A stretch of 64,000 nucleotides of DNA, taken from CADDZO01 sp035294145. Its GTDB lineage: Bacteria > Chloroflexota > Dormibacteria > Dormibacterales > Dormibacteraceae. The translations under genes and the position numbers were made by a program. The stretch spans positions 19,660 through 83,659 of the forward strand of contig DATGLL010000203.1 of the NCBI GenBank assembly GCA_035294145.1, in the 5' to 3' direction. The notes beneath the pieces are model-generated. The model ran no database searches and had not been told where the DNA came from. It saw only the letters and a program-made list of their open reading frames with translations. Of this stretch, positions 16,495 through 25,032 are shown piece by piece. How positions within the stretch are numbered: position 1 is the stretch's first letter; each line of letters opens with the position of its first letter.

Positions 16495-18771
16495 ATGCGT
16501 GCCAGTAAGTTCGAGGCATTCAGACGCCCGCGTCTAACGTCGCCTGGCTCGCCTGGCCCGGACGCCGAGGAGGTCACCGACCCAGCGCCGGACGGGGACG
16601 GGCGCTTCGAGGCGCCGGCCCACGTCCAGTCCTGGCCAGGGGGCGGGTCGAGCTACTCGCTGGGCTTGGGGGCGTCGGCGCTCCCGTCCCGGCCGATGCC
16701 CGGGGCTCGGCTCGCGTCGGAGCCGGAGACGATCATCACCAAACGGCCGCTGCCAAGGACGCGGCCCGCCCCGCAGGCTGAGGCGGCCGTCGCCCAACGT
16801 CCGGCACGGCAGCCCACAGGGGAGCTGCGGAGGCCGCCGACGACCTTGGAGCGAGGGGGGAGGCCGCTGGAGCCGACCGTCACCCACGCCCTCCCCAGGG
16901 GTGGCCCCCCGTCTGGGGGCGACGCCGGCCGGCCGGGGCAGGGGACGACGTCGGCCGGAGGGCATGCGGCCGGCGTTGAGCCCGGCCGAGGGGGAGCCGG
17001 CTCGGACGCGCCATCCGTCCCGCCCCGCTCGCTTCCGCGGGCGTCTGGGGGGGCCGGCGGTCGTCCGTTGCCCTCCCAGCCTCCGCCTTCCGGGGCGCCC
17101 CAGCTCGGTCGCGCTGGGGCGCCGGTCCGCGAGCGGGGATGGGGGGCTGCGTCGGCAGGGAGCCTGGCTGGCGTGGAGGAGCCGCCCCGAGAGCCGGACC
17201 CCGGCTTCGGGGGCGGGGCCAGCGGGGCCCCGGACGCGGTCGGGCGCGACCCCTCGGGGCGCCGTCGGGGGTACGGCGGTGCCGAGCCACCAGCCGAGGC
17301 GCCGATTGGTGGCCGGAGAGGTGAGGAGCGGCAGTGGCATGCCCCTCCGCTCGGGGAGCCCGCTGGCTCGCAGACGAGGCCCTGGCCCGAGCGCTTCTTG
17401 GAGCCTGCGCTCGGGGCGATGTCTCCATCGAGCCATCCACGCCCGGAACCGGACCGCCAGCGTACGTCCTCGAGCGACCCACCCTCGGAGGGGACGCGCT
17501 CTTCCTGGGAACTGCGGCTTCGGTTGGATCGGCCGGGGTCCCCACGGGAGGAGCCGGAGCCGCCGCGGCGCCTGGAGCCATCGGGCTCGGGGCTGGGGGG
17601 GCGGCCCCGGCTCGACAGCCCCTGGCCCGGCCCCTCCTCCGGTTCCGAGGGACGTGCCCGGCGAGCTGTCGCTCCGGCGGCGGTCGACCCGCCGCCGATG
17701 CCCCGCCCGACGCCATTGCTCCGGCTGAGCGCCCGCCCTCCCTCGACGTTCGTCCCCACCGTCCGCCCGGCGGGAGGACGGGGGCTGGGAGAGGCCATCA
17801 CGGCGGTGCCGCCACCGCCGCCGGTGCTTGGAGGCCAGCCCAGGAACGTTGCCGGGGGACACGGTGAGCTCGTGGTTCGGCCGATTCGGGCCGATGACCT
17901 TGAGGCCGTGATGGGGCTGATCGACGCCGATCGTCTACCGGGCCGGCCGGCCTGCGACCTCCAGGCGCTCCGTCGGGCGTTGAGCGGGGACTTCCCGGGC
18001 GATCCTCGGGGTTGGAGTGGCTTCGGGGAGGTGCACGCCGTGGTCGCGGTTGATGGGAGTCGGGCGGTCGGCGCCGCTTCCTACGCCACCAAGGTCACTG
18101 ACGGCACCGGCTGGTTGCTCTGGCTCCATGCCGGCGAGGAGCGTGCCGTGGTGGACGCGCTCCTCGATCACGTTCTCCGGGACCTGGGCGACTCCACCCG
18201 GTGTCGTGCCTTCGCGGTGGCCACCAGCCTGTCCTTCGGGGTCGAGGCGCTGCCTGTTCGCGGTCGTCCCTCCACCCACGCCGCCTTGCGGGCACGGGGC
18301 TTCGAGCGTCGTGCCTCGTGGCGTTACCTGCTCGCCCGCCTTGATCGCCAGGCGATGCTCGCCTCCGATCCCGGGCTGGCCACGGTCGAGCCAGCCGTGG
18401 GGTGGGGCGAGTACCCGGCCTGGCGGCTGTCGATGGGGGCGGCGCAAGCGTCGGCGGCGGCACTCGAGGTGGGGCTGGGGCCGGAGCGCTGCGGGTTGCT
18501 GCAGGACCTCCAGATTGAGCTGGACTACCACGGCCGTGGGGTGGGCAAGAGCCTGCTTCGCCAGGGCATGCAGCTGCTGCGCTCGCAGGGGGCGGCCACC
18601 GTGGCGGCGTTCGTGGAGACGTCCCGGTCGTCCGGGCCCCGGACCGAGGAGATGCTGGAGCTGCTCTTGGGGGCTGGCTTCGAGGAGGTCGATGAGCTCT
18701 GGTCCTACGAGGCCCCCGCAGCCGGCGAGCGTCGCTCCCAGTTGGTCAAGTTGCCCACCCGTTTCCGGTAG
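16495..18771 (+). CDS. Tandem GNAT protein with long disordered N-terminal arm
   Basis: A 758-residue protein. Residues 1 to about 450 are of extreme Pro/Gly/Arg/Ser composition with no fold-like pattern. From about 455 (ELVVRPIRADDLEAVMGLI) two GNAT-like halves follow; the second has a clear acetyl-CoA loop DYHGRGVGKSLLRQ (about 677-690). The arm's codons remain G/C-rich at third positions, and its frame is open throughout, so it is probably translated. AGAGGA five bases before the ATG is a fair ribosome binding site. The acceptor is unknown; the C-terminal LGAGFEEVDELWSYE is normal GNAT. It could equally start further in, near residue 450. Confidence 0.65.
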   Translation: MRASKFEAFRRPRLTSPGSPGPDAEEVTDPAPDGDGRFEAPAHVQSWPGGGSSYSLGLGASALPSRPMPGARLASEPETIITKRPLPRTRPAPQAEAAVAQRPARQPTGELRRPPTTLERGGRPLEPTVTHALPRGGPPSGGDAGRPGQGTTSAGGHAAGVEPGRGGAGSDAPSVPPRSLPRASGGAGGRPLPSQPPPSGAPQLGRAGAPVRERGWGAASAGSLAGVEEPPREPDPGFGGGASGAPDAVGRDPSGRRRGYGGAEPPAEAPIGGRRGEERQWHAPPLGEPAGSQTRPWPERFLEPALGAMSPSSHPRPEPDRQRTSSSDPPSEGTRSSWELRLRLDRPGSPREEPEPPRRLEPSGSGLGGRPRLDSPWPGPSSGSEGRARRAVAPAAVDPPPMPRPTPLLRLSARPPSTFVPTVRPAGGRGLGEAITAVPPPPPVLGGQPRNVAGGHGELVVRPIRADDLEAVMGLIDADRLPGRPACDLQALRRALSGDFPGDPRGWSGFGEVHAVVAVDGSRAVGAASYATKVTDGTGWLLWLHAGEERAVVDALLDHVLRDLGDSTRCRAFAVATSLSFGVEALPVRGRPSTHAALRARGFERRASWRYLLARLDRQAMLASDPGLATVEPAVGWGEYPAWRLSMGAAQASAAALEVGLGPERCGLLQDLQIELDYHGRGVGKSLLRQGMQLLRSQGAATVAAFVETSRSSGPRTEEMLELLLGAGFEEVDELWSYEAPAAGERRSQLVKLPTRFR

Positions 18772-18790
18772 CCGCGATCGTGGGGCCGGC

Positions 18791-19273
18791 CTAGGAGGCG
18801 GGGAGGAGCGCGATCAGGCTCCGCAGCTGCGAGAGGTGGGCCAGCTCGTGCTCGGCGACGAGCTGACAGACCTCCAGGAGGGTGAGCTCCCCCCGCAGGG
18901 GGTCGACGACGCGTCGCTGCCAAGCCTCGGGGGGCAGGCCGTGGAGCAGGTCGAGGGTCTGGCATCGAACGCGGGCGAACCCCTCGAGCAGCTCGGAGGT
19001 GGGTGGGGAGAGGTCGGGGTCGGGGGTGGGATCGATGGTCGCCTGCACCGGCAACTCGTGGAGCCCGTCCAGGCAGGCCTGCCGTAGGAGCCCGTCGATG
19101 GCCATGCCGGCCTCGCAGACGTGCCCGATCACCTCCCTGAGGGTCGGGAAGGCGGGAGCATGCCGGTAGGTGAGGTGGAGCTCATCCAGACCGGACACCA
19201 GGTCGGACAGTTGCTGGGGGACCGTCCCCATCAGCAGCACGACCTCCTCGTGGCTGGGCTGGGTGGGGGCCAT
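18791..19273 (-). CDS. DinB-like / DUF664 family protein
   Basis: A 160-residue four-helix-bundle protein of the DinB/YfiT type, often metal-dependent thiol S-transferases. Metal-site histidines are plausibly in VIGHVCEAGMAIDG (about residue 50) and VAEHELAHLSQL (about 138-149), the latter being the standard C-terminal H-xxx-H. The start is the ATG at 19273, eight bases after TACACT; the upstream in-frame TTG lies inside that spacer. It stands alone, with its 3' end converging on the GNAT gene. The substrate thiol is unknown. Confidence 0.75.
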   Translation of the reverse strand: MAPTQPSHEEVVLLMGTVPQQLSDLVSGLDELHLTYRHAPAFPTLREVIGHVCEAGMAIDGLLRQACLDGLHELPVQATIDPTPDPDLSPPTSELLEGFARVRCQTLDLLHGLPPEAWQRRVVDPLRGELTLLEVCQLVAEHELAHLSQLRSLIALLPAS

Positions 19274-19281
19274 GGCCTGCA

Positions 19282-19287
19282 AGTGTA
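19282..19287 (-). promoter_or_regulatory. -10 element, probable leaderless promoter
   Basis: TACACT on the minus strand ends eight bases before the ATG at 19273. Confidence 0.45.
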
Positions 19288-19410
19288 GGGGGGCCGGCGC
19301 CTGGGCAAGCGGTCGGTCGCCGGCGACGGCGCCCGAGCCCTTCAGGCCGTGGCCGGCCGCCGTTTCCTGGGCCCCGCCTCGCCATGGGCCTCCCCGGCCC
19401 CGAGCGTGCC

Positions 19411-19416
19411 TATACT
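19411..19416 (+). promoter_or_regulatory. -10 element, probable leaderless promoter
   Basis: TATACT ends six bases before the GTG at 19423, so no Shine-Dalgarno can fit between them. Confidence 0.55.
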
Positions 19417-19422
19417 CGAGGC

Positions 19423-19626
19423 GTGACCAGCACCGTGCAGACCCACTGCGACCGCTGCGGTGCGGCCCTGGTGAAGGATGCCGCCTATTGCGAGCGCTGC
19501 GGCGAGCGGACCCGCCGAGCGCGGCGGCTGGTGCGGCTGACCCTCCGCATCGAGCTCTTGGTGGTGCTCTTGGTCTTCGTTGTCGTCCTCGGCTTCGCGA
19601 TCATCTACTCGATCCAGAAGCCCTGA
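19423..19626 (+). CDS. Small zinc-ribbon membrane protein
   Basis: A 67-residue protein with a zinc ribbon CDRCGAALVKDAAYCERCG (two CxxC pairs, residues 9-27), a basic stretch RTRRARR and one transmembrane helix (about 42-62, LLVVLLVFVVVLGFAII). Such short zinc-ribbon proteins are widespread and mostly uncharacterised. TATACT six bases before the GTG fixes the start. It converges on the MoxR gene. No function can be assigned. Confidence 0.7.
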   Translation: MTSTVQTHCDRCGAALVKDAAYCERCGERTRRARRLVRLTLRIELLVVLLVFVVVLGFAIIYSIQKP

Positions 19627-19690
19627 GGCATCGCCCCCGAGCGGGAAGCCTTGCGGGGTCGCCGTCGCTCAGGGGCCCGGCGAGGGCTCC

Positions 19691-21088
19691 CTACCGCCGA
19701 TAGAGCGCCTTGCCGTCCAGCTCGTCCTTGTTGAGCCGCTTGTTCAGGTGGAGGCCCTCAAGGATGAACTCGGCGACCGAAGCCCTCACCTCGGGACGGT
19801 CGGGGAGTTGCAGCCGACGCACCGCCATCGTTACCTCCGGGCTGGCACCAAGCGAGCGTTCATAGGCGCTTGCCGGCATCGACTCGCCTACCTCCACGAT
19901 CTCGCCGTCGTCGAAGCGGGCGACGAGGCTCTCGAATTGGCCAGGAGCGAAGTACCGGTTGAAGACCGAGCTGATCGCTGCCCGTTGGATTCGCTCCAGG
20001 ACCTGCTCCTCCTTGCCCTCGTCCAGGGCCTCGATCTCGACACGGCCCGTGGTCGAGGCGGCGAGAAAGCGCAGGTCGGCGATCCTCGGCACCGCCACCT
20101 CCTCGCCGAGGCGCACCGCCCGCCGGACCGAGTTGGCGGCCAGGTTCTCGTAGTTCCCGATCGACATCCGCACCGAGACGCCCGAGGCTTGCGAGATGTG
20201 CGGGCTGCGGCGCGCCAGATGGGTCATCTCGGCCACGATCTCCTTCATGAAGGTCGGGAAGATCACCCGGATGTCCTCGGGCGGGGGGGCGCCCTCGGTC
20301 TCCATGATGGCGATCTCCTCGCCTGGCGTCGCCGGGTAGTGGGTGCGAACCTGGGAGCCGAAGCGGTCCTTGAGCGGGGTGATGATGCGCCCCCGGGAGG
20401 TGTAGTCCTCCGGGTTGGCGCTGGCGACGACCATGAGGTCGAGCGGCAGCCAGATCCGGTAGCCGCGAATCTGGACGTCCTTCTCCTCCATGATGTTGAG
20501 GAGGCCGACCTGGATGCGCTCGGCCAGGTCCGGTAGCTCGTTGATCCCGAAGATGCCGCGGTTGGTCCTCGGGATCAGCCCGTAGTGGATGGTCAACTCA
20601 TCGGCCAGGTAGCGACCCTCGGCCACCTTGATGGGATCGACCTCGCCGATCAGGTCGGCGATGGAGATGTCGGGGGTGGCCAGCTTCTCGCTGTACCGTC
20701 GCTCCCGGGGCAACCACGCCACCGGCGTCTCCTCACCCATCTCCGCGACCAGGTCGCGGCAACGTCGACAGATGGGATGGTAGGGATGATCGTTGATCTC
20801 GCAGCCGGCGATGACCGGGATCTCGGGGTCGAGGAGCGAGGCCAGCGACCGCATGATCCGGCTCTTGGCCTGCCCCCGTTCGCCCAGGAGGATGAGGTCG
20901 TGGCCGGAGATGATCGCGTTGCAGATCTGGGGGATGACCGTGTCGTCGTAGCCGACGATGCCCTCGAACAGGCGCTCGCCTGAGCGGAGCTTGGTGAGCA
21001 GGTTGCGCCGAAGCTCCTGTTTGACCGTCTCTCGGACGTGCCCGCTGGCTCTCAGCGCTCCGATCGTGACTGGCTTCTCTGCACTCAC
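19691..21088 (-). CDS. MoxR/ChlI-like AAA+ ATPase
   Basis: A 465-residue AAA+ ATPase. Walker A is GERGQAKSR (about residues 69-77), a Walker B-like GIFGINELPDL follows near 180, and sensor-type ASANPEDYTSRGRIITPLKDRFG near 205-227 is typical of the magnesium-chelatase ChlI/MoxR group. An inserted CRRCRDLV near 107-115, with an upstream Cys, may bind metal. Such ATPases usually act on a partner with a von Willebrand A domain; none is adjacent. The start is a GTG, with TATCGT eight bases upstream. It may act in protein or cofactor maturation. Confidence 0.85.
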   Translation of the reverse strand: MSAEKPVTIGALRASGHVRETVKQELRRNLLTKLRSGERLFEGIVGYDDTVIPQICNAIISGHDLILLGERGQAKSRIMRSLASLLDPEIPVIAGCEINDHPYHPICRRCRDLVAEMGEETPVAWLPRERRYSEKLATPDISIADLIGEVDPIKVAEGRYLADELTIHYGLIPRTNRGIFGINELPDLAERIQVGLLNIMEEKDVQIRGYRIWLPLDLMVVASANPEDYTSRGRIITPLKDRFGSQVRTHYPATPGEEIAIMETEGAPPPEDIRVIFPTFMKEIVAEMTHLARRSPHISQASGVSVRMSIGNYENLAANSVRRAVRLGEEVAVPRIADLRFLAASTTGRVEIEALDEGKEEQVLERIQRAAISSVFNRYFAPGQFESLVARFDDGEIVEVGESMPASAYERSLGASPEVTMAVRRLQLPDRPEVRASVAEFILEGLHLNKRLNKDELDGKALYRR

Positions 21089-21096
21089 TTTTCCCC

Positions 21097-21102
21097 ACGA
21101 TA
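21097..21102 (-). promoter_or_regulatory. -10 element, probable leaderless promoter
   Basis: TATCGT on the minus strand ends eight bases before the GTG at 21088 of the MoxR-like gene. Confidence 0.45.
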
Positions 21103-21313
21103 CACCGCCTACGCCCGCGCCCAGACCCCTTTCGACTCAAGCCGTGCGCGCCCCTGTCCTCGACTCCTCGACGGTCGGTCCTGGGGCTTGGTATGGGATC
21201 GGCCGGGCGCGGGGCCGCCAGCGGGGAGGTGGGGGTCGAGCGGGGCGGCCGAGCCCCACCCCTCGCGACGCCTCGCTTGTCGGCGGGCCCCCTGGCCCCG
21301 CCCGAAGGTGCCC

Positions 21314-22441
21314 ATGCTGGCGGAGCCTGGCCTACCCTTCCCTATCGTGCAGGCAGACGCGGTGGTGGTCGAGAGCGCGGCGCTGGAGGAGTTCAGCGTG
21401 GGGCTGGCCCGAGCCATGGGCGCCGATGCCGAGGTGGCGATCGAGGTGGGCCGGCACCTGGTCCGGGCCAACCTTTCCGGCCATGACTCGCATGGGGTCA
21501 TGCGCTTCATCCAGTACGTCGAGGAGGCGGACCGTGGCCTTCTCCGGCCTGGTGCCCGTCCCCGGTTGCTCCGCGCCGGAGCGACGGCTGCGCTCTTCGA
21601 CGCTCAACGGGGCTTCGGTCACTACTCGACCATGGTGGCCACGCGATGGGCGATCGACCGGGCCCGCCACACCGGCCTTGGTGCCGCGGCCGTCCGCCAT
21701 TCCATGCACGTGGGGCGCCTAGGTGAGTACACGGAGCGGATCACCGACGAGGGGCTGGTAGGCCTGGTGACCGTCGGGGTGGCGGGGCCTGACTCGGGGC
21801 TCGTGGCCCCCTTCGGAGGCGTGCAAAGGTTTCTCGGCACCAATCCCTGGTCGATCGGTGTCCCCGCCTCGGGGAGGCCCGGGTTCGTGTACGACGCGGC
21901 AACCTCGACCGTCGCCGAGGGCAAGGTCCGCTTGGCCCGAAGTCGCGGGGACTCGCTCCCCCCCGGCCTCATCCGTGACGCCGATGGGCGCTCCAGCCCC
22001 GACCCGGCTGCCCTCTACCAGGGCGGTACCCTCACCCTGCTCGGTGACGAGCTCGCCGGGCACAAGGGCTACGGGCTCTCGATGGCGGCGGCCCTGGTCG
22101 GAGGGCTGGCGATGGTGGGCGACCTCGATCCGACCCCTGCCGGCTGCATGCGCATGCCGGCGGCGTGGGGGACGCGGCTGGCTGGGGTGCTGGTGCTGGT
22201 GGTCGATCCGGCTGCGTTCGGCGACCCGGAGGAGTACCGACGGCGGGTGGCCGAGGTGCTGGAGGCGGCGACCGCCTCACCACCCGCCCCGGGGCGGGAG
22301 GAGGTCTTGGTGCCGGGCGATCTGGAGCGGCGCAGCCGGCGCCGTCGGGCGGTGGAGGGGGTTCCCATCCCCGGCGCCACCTGGGGCGAGCTGGCGCGGA
22401 TCGGGGAGCGGTTCGGGGTGAGGATGCCGGCCTCGCGCTGA
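21314..22441 (+). CDS. Ldh2/malate-lactate dehydrogenase-like oxidoreductase
   Basis: A 375-residue member of the type-2 malate/L-lactate dehydrogenase family (NAD(P)-dependent, non-Rossmann). Signatures are SGHDSHGVMRFIQYVE (about residues 55-70), the catalytic-His segment AVRHSMHVGRLGEYTE (about 125-140) and GHKGYGLSMAAALVGGL (about 248-264). The substrate may be malate, lactate, ureidoglycolate or another 2-hydroxy acid. The ATG at 21314 gives the normal family N-terminus; the open frame reaches back to 21038 but overlaps the divergent MoxR gene. Confidence 0.85.
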   Translation: MLAEPGLPFPIVQADAVVVESAALEEFSVGLARAMGADAEVAIEVGRHLVRANLSGHDSHGVMRFIQYVEEADRGLLRPGARPRLLRAGATAALFDAQRGFGHYSTMVATRWAIDRARHTGLGAAAVRHSMHVGRLGEYTERITDEGLVGLVTVGVAGPDSGLVAPFGGVQRFLGTNPWSIGVPASGRPGFVYDAATSTVAEGKVRLARSRGDSLPPGLIRDADGRSSPDPAALYQGGTLTLLGDELAGHKGYGLSMAAALVGGLAMVGDLDPTPAGCMRMPAAWGTRLAGVLVLVVDPAAFGDPEEYRRRVAEVLEAATASPPAPGREEVLVPGDLERRSRRRRAVEGVPIPGATWGELARIGERFGVRMPASR

Positions 22442-22474
22442 GCCGGCCCTGGGGGACGGGCGGGGTGGCCTGGC

Positions 22475-23554
22475 TCAGGCGCGACGGCTCAAGCCCGACG
22501 CCTCGAAGACCCAGATCGTGGCCGGCAGGCCCAGCACGGTGACGGGCTGGCGTCGTCGGAGCCGACGATGGTGCTTGGACAGCACCCCCAGCTCGAAGGC
22601 CGGCGAGTCAGGGTGCAGGAGCACGATCCGGCCCCCGGGCTCGACCACCCGTAGGAACTCGGCGAAGCCCCGGTCGAGCCAGGCGGCGTGGTCCCCCTCC
22701 ACGTGGTAGCGCCGTCCGAAGGGCAGGTTGGCGACGACGGCCCCCGAGGCGTGGTCGGGGAAGGGGAGGGCGGTCGCGTCGGCGGTGACCAACCAGGCCC
22801 CGGCTGGCAGGTTGGCGCGGGCGACCCAGATCCCATCCCAGGAGCGGTCCACCCCCACCGCCCTCATGCCGGCTGCCAGCGCCTCGCTCACGATCGTCCC
22901 CGAGCCGCAGCATGGGTCCAGCAGCGGTCGCTCCGGCCGGCCCGCTAGCCACACCATGGCCGCGGCCAGCGCAGGGCGTAGGGCACCCGGTCGCTCCACC
23001 TGCCTGGCCCTCGACCTCCGTCCCAGGCGGAGCCCCAGTCGGTAGGTGGCGCGGCCCGTCTGCAGGGCCCACAGCTCGAATCGGGCGAGGTCGGCCTGGC
23101 GCCAGCGGGGGTAGCTGCGGCGGACCGCGGTGGCCAGCTGGTCCCGGAGCTGGGTGCGGCGGAAGCGTCGTTCGCTGGTGAGCCTGGCGACGACGCGGAA
23201 GGTGTGGGCACGACCCCACCGTTGCCCGGGCAACGCGGTCAGCGCCTCAAGGAAGCGAGCCTTGTCCCACAGGCGGGTCACCAGGCCCGGGAGCCCGACC
23301 TCACCCTGCGCCGATCCCACCTGGACCAGCACCTCCTCGACGAGCCGGAGTTGGGGGAGGGGACGTCCGGCGGGGATCGAGAACGGCACCACGTCCTCCC
23401 GGCCGTCGTTCTCCACCCGACCCACCTGGGCCAGCGTCCGCTCGCGCAGCTCCTCACGTACCAGCGGGCCCAGGCCGGGGACGGTGAGTGCCAGGCACTC
23501 CACCACGCGCCCCACGCCGGGCCGCGTGGTCGCCTCTCGGGACCTCGACGCCAT
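22475..23554 (-). CDS. THUMP-domain class I RNA methyltransferase
   Basis: A 359-residue protein from the ATG at 23554. The N-terminal half has a THUMP-like region (LTVPGLGPLVREEL and FRVVARLTSERRFRRTQLRD), which binds tRNA or rRNA. The C-terminal half is a Rossmann methyltransferase with motif I LDPCCGSGTIVSEAL (about residues 206-220) and NLPFGRRY (about 267-274) as the N-PP-[FY] motif. The family includes Trm14/TrmN (m2G6 of tRNA) and RlmL. An upstream in-frame ATG eight codons earlier (MVSLPRHA) is also possible. It converges with the Ldh2-like gene. Confidence 0.85.
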   Translation of the reverse strand: MASRSREATTRPGVGRVVECLALTVPGLGPLVREELRERTLAQVGRVENDGREDVVPFSIPAGRPLPQLRLVEEVLVQVGSAQGEVGLPGLVTRLWDKARFLEALTALPGQRWGRAHTFRVVARLTSERRFRRTQLRDQLATAVRRSYPRWRQADLARFELWALQTGRATYRLGLRLGRRSRARQVERPGALRPALAAAMVWLAGRPERPLLDPCCGSGTIVSEALAAGMRAVGVDRSWDGIWVARANLPAGAWLVTADATALPFPDHASGAVVANLPFGRRYHVEGDHAAWLDRGFAEFLRVVEPGGRIVLLHPDSPAFELGVLSKHHRRLRRRQPVTVLGLPATIWVFEASGLSRRA

Positions 23555-23648
23555 GGCGTGGCGAGGAAGGGATACCATACGCCGGAGTCGGAGCGCGAAG
23601 GGGAGGCCCCCAGCTCCGAGGTGTCTGCCTGGCCACGCCGGGTCTGGC

Positions 23649-24419
23649 ATGCGCGTGCCACGAGGAGGTCGGTTGATCGGTTCGCGGCCTCTCCGCTGGG
23701 AGGGCCGGACAGGGGAGGAGCAGGGTCGGCGTCGAGGCGACGCCGGAGGGCGGCCGCTGGCCCTGCGCGGGTCGGGTCGGGGAAGGCCACGGCGGCCCCG
23801 GCGCTTGCCCCTGGCGGCGGGCATAGGGGTGGCGATGGCGCTCTCGCTCGTGGGCGCGATCGGGCTCGCGGTCGGGAGCCCGACGGTGGGGCATCGGCCC
23901 GCCGTGGCGACCGTCGGGGTCGAGCGGTCACCGACCCGGCTGGGGGGCTTCGGCTTGCTCCCAACGCCACCCCCGGTCCCCTCCACCCCGCCCGCGGCGA
24001 CGGAGGGCGTTCAGCCGGTGGCCTACGACGGCCCTGCCCAGCTCACGGTGCCCGGGCCTCTTCCCGAGGCCGTCTCCGACCTCCAGGTCTACCGTTACTC
24101 CTCGCCTGGCCCGCCGGCGGGGACGGTCTTCGACCCGGGGGTGCTGCCGCCGGTCGAGGACGTGGCCACCTATCCGGCCCGAAGCCCGCGGGAGGCCAGC
24201 CTGACCGCGGTGGCGACGGCCCCGGTCTCGCAGGTGGGCCCAAGCCCCGCGCCAGTGGTCGCGCTGGTCAGGGCGCGTCTGGTGTACGTGGCCGTGCCGG
24301 ACGGCGCTGGGGGATACCTTGAGCCGGCGTACCTGTTCAGCGGTGCCTTCCGGAGCGGCGGCGTCACCTATGAGAAGCGCGTCCTGGTGCCGGCGCTGAC
24401 CCCGTCGATGTATCGATGA
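23649..24419 (+). CDS. Hypothetical protein with one N-terminal membrane anchor
   Basis: A 256-residue protein not recognised. The first 60 residues are Arg/Gly-rich, followed by one transmembrane segment (about 60-78, AAGIGVAMALSLVGAIGLAV), then a proline-rich linker and an outer domain of about 150 residues ending KRVLVPALTPSMYR. The start is uncertain: the ATG at 23649 has no good ribosome binding site, whereas a TTG at 23673 has GAGGAGG four bases upstream. Its stop overlaps the Nudix gene start as ATGA. It is divergent from the THUMP methyltransferase. Confidence 0.6.
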   Translation: MRVPRGGRLIGSRPLRWEGRTGEEQGRRRGDAGGRPLALRGSGRGRPRRPRRLPLAAGIGVAMALSLVGAIGLAVGSPTVGHRPAVATVGVERSPTRLGGFGLLPTPPPVPSTPPAATEGVQPVAYDGPAQLTVPGPLPEAVSDLQVYRYSSPGPPAGTVFDPGVLPPVEDVATYPARSPREASLTAVATAPVSQVGPSPAPVVALVRARLVYVAVPDGAGGYLEPAYLFSGAFRSGGVTYEKRVLVPALTPSMYR

Positions 24420-24898
24420 GCGGGGAGCCGATCCCCCGTCCTGCGGTCCGGGTCTTGCTCCTCGACCCGACCGACCGGGTGCTGCTCGTCCATCATCTGG
24501 ACCCGGAGACGGGCTTGAGGTGGTGGGGTGCCCCGGGCGGGGGAGTTCGACCCGGCGAGTCGCTCGAGGCGGCCGCGCTCCGCGAGCTCGCCGAGGAGAC
24601 CGGCCTGACGGGGGTGGGGCTTGGCCCGTGCGTGTGGCGGCGAGAGATCGAGTTCCGTTCTCGCGGTCGGGTGATCCGGCAGCAGGAGCACTTCTACGTG
24701 GCCCGGGTGGCGGCCTTTGCGCCGCGGGCGACGCAGGTCGAGGTCGATGAGCTGGCCACCCTCCTCGCGCAACGCTGGTGGACGGTAGAGGAGATCGAGG
24801 CCTCAGGGCAGCGGTTCGGTCCCCGGCGACTGGGCCCCCTGCTCCGTGACCTCCTGGAGAGGGGCTGGCCTGCTCAGCCGGTCGACGTGGGCGCCTAG
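24416..24898 (+). CDS. Nudix hydrolase
   Basis: A 160-residue Nudix protein. The Nudix box is complete: GVRPGESLEAAALRELAEET (about residues 41-60), with the REL-x-EE-x-G catalytic core that binds Mg2+. Family members hydrolyse nucleoside diphosphates linked to another group; the actual substrate is unknown. The WWGAPGGG before the box and QRWWTVEEIEAS after it are usual in MutT-like members. It is coupled by a four-base overlap to the upstream membrane-anchored protein. Confidence 0.85.
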   Translation: MSGEPIPRPAVRVLLLDPTDRVLLVHHLDPETGLRWWGAPGGGVRPGESLEAAALRELAEETGLTGVGLGPCVWRREIEFRSRGRVIRQQEHFYVARVAAFAPRATQVEVDELATLLAQRWWTVEEIEASGQRFGPRRLGPLLRDLLERGWPAQPVDVGA

Positions 24899-25018
24899 CC
24901 CACGGGGCCAGCTCACCCCTGGTGGAGGGCGGCACGGAGGGGGCTGAAGGGCGGGACCGGCCCCTGCCGCTCGCTCGGCGATCCCCATCACCCGCCGGCC
25001 CGGGCTGGGGTTGCCACC

Positions 25019-25024
25019 TAGAAT
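25019..25024 (+). promoter_or_regulatory. -10 element, probable leaderless promoter
   Basis: TAGAAT ends eight bases before the GTG at 25033, in the same TAGAATCAGCCGG string as at 4008. Confidence 0.5.
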
Positions 25025-25032
25025 CAGCCGGC

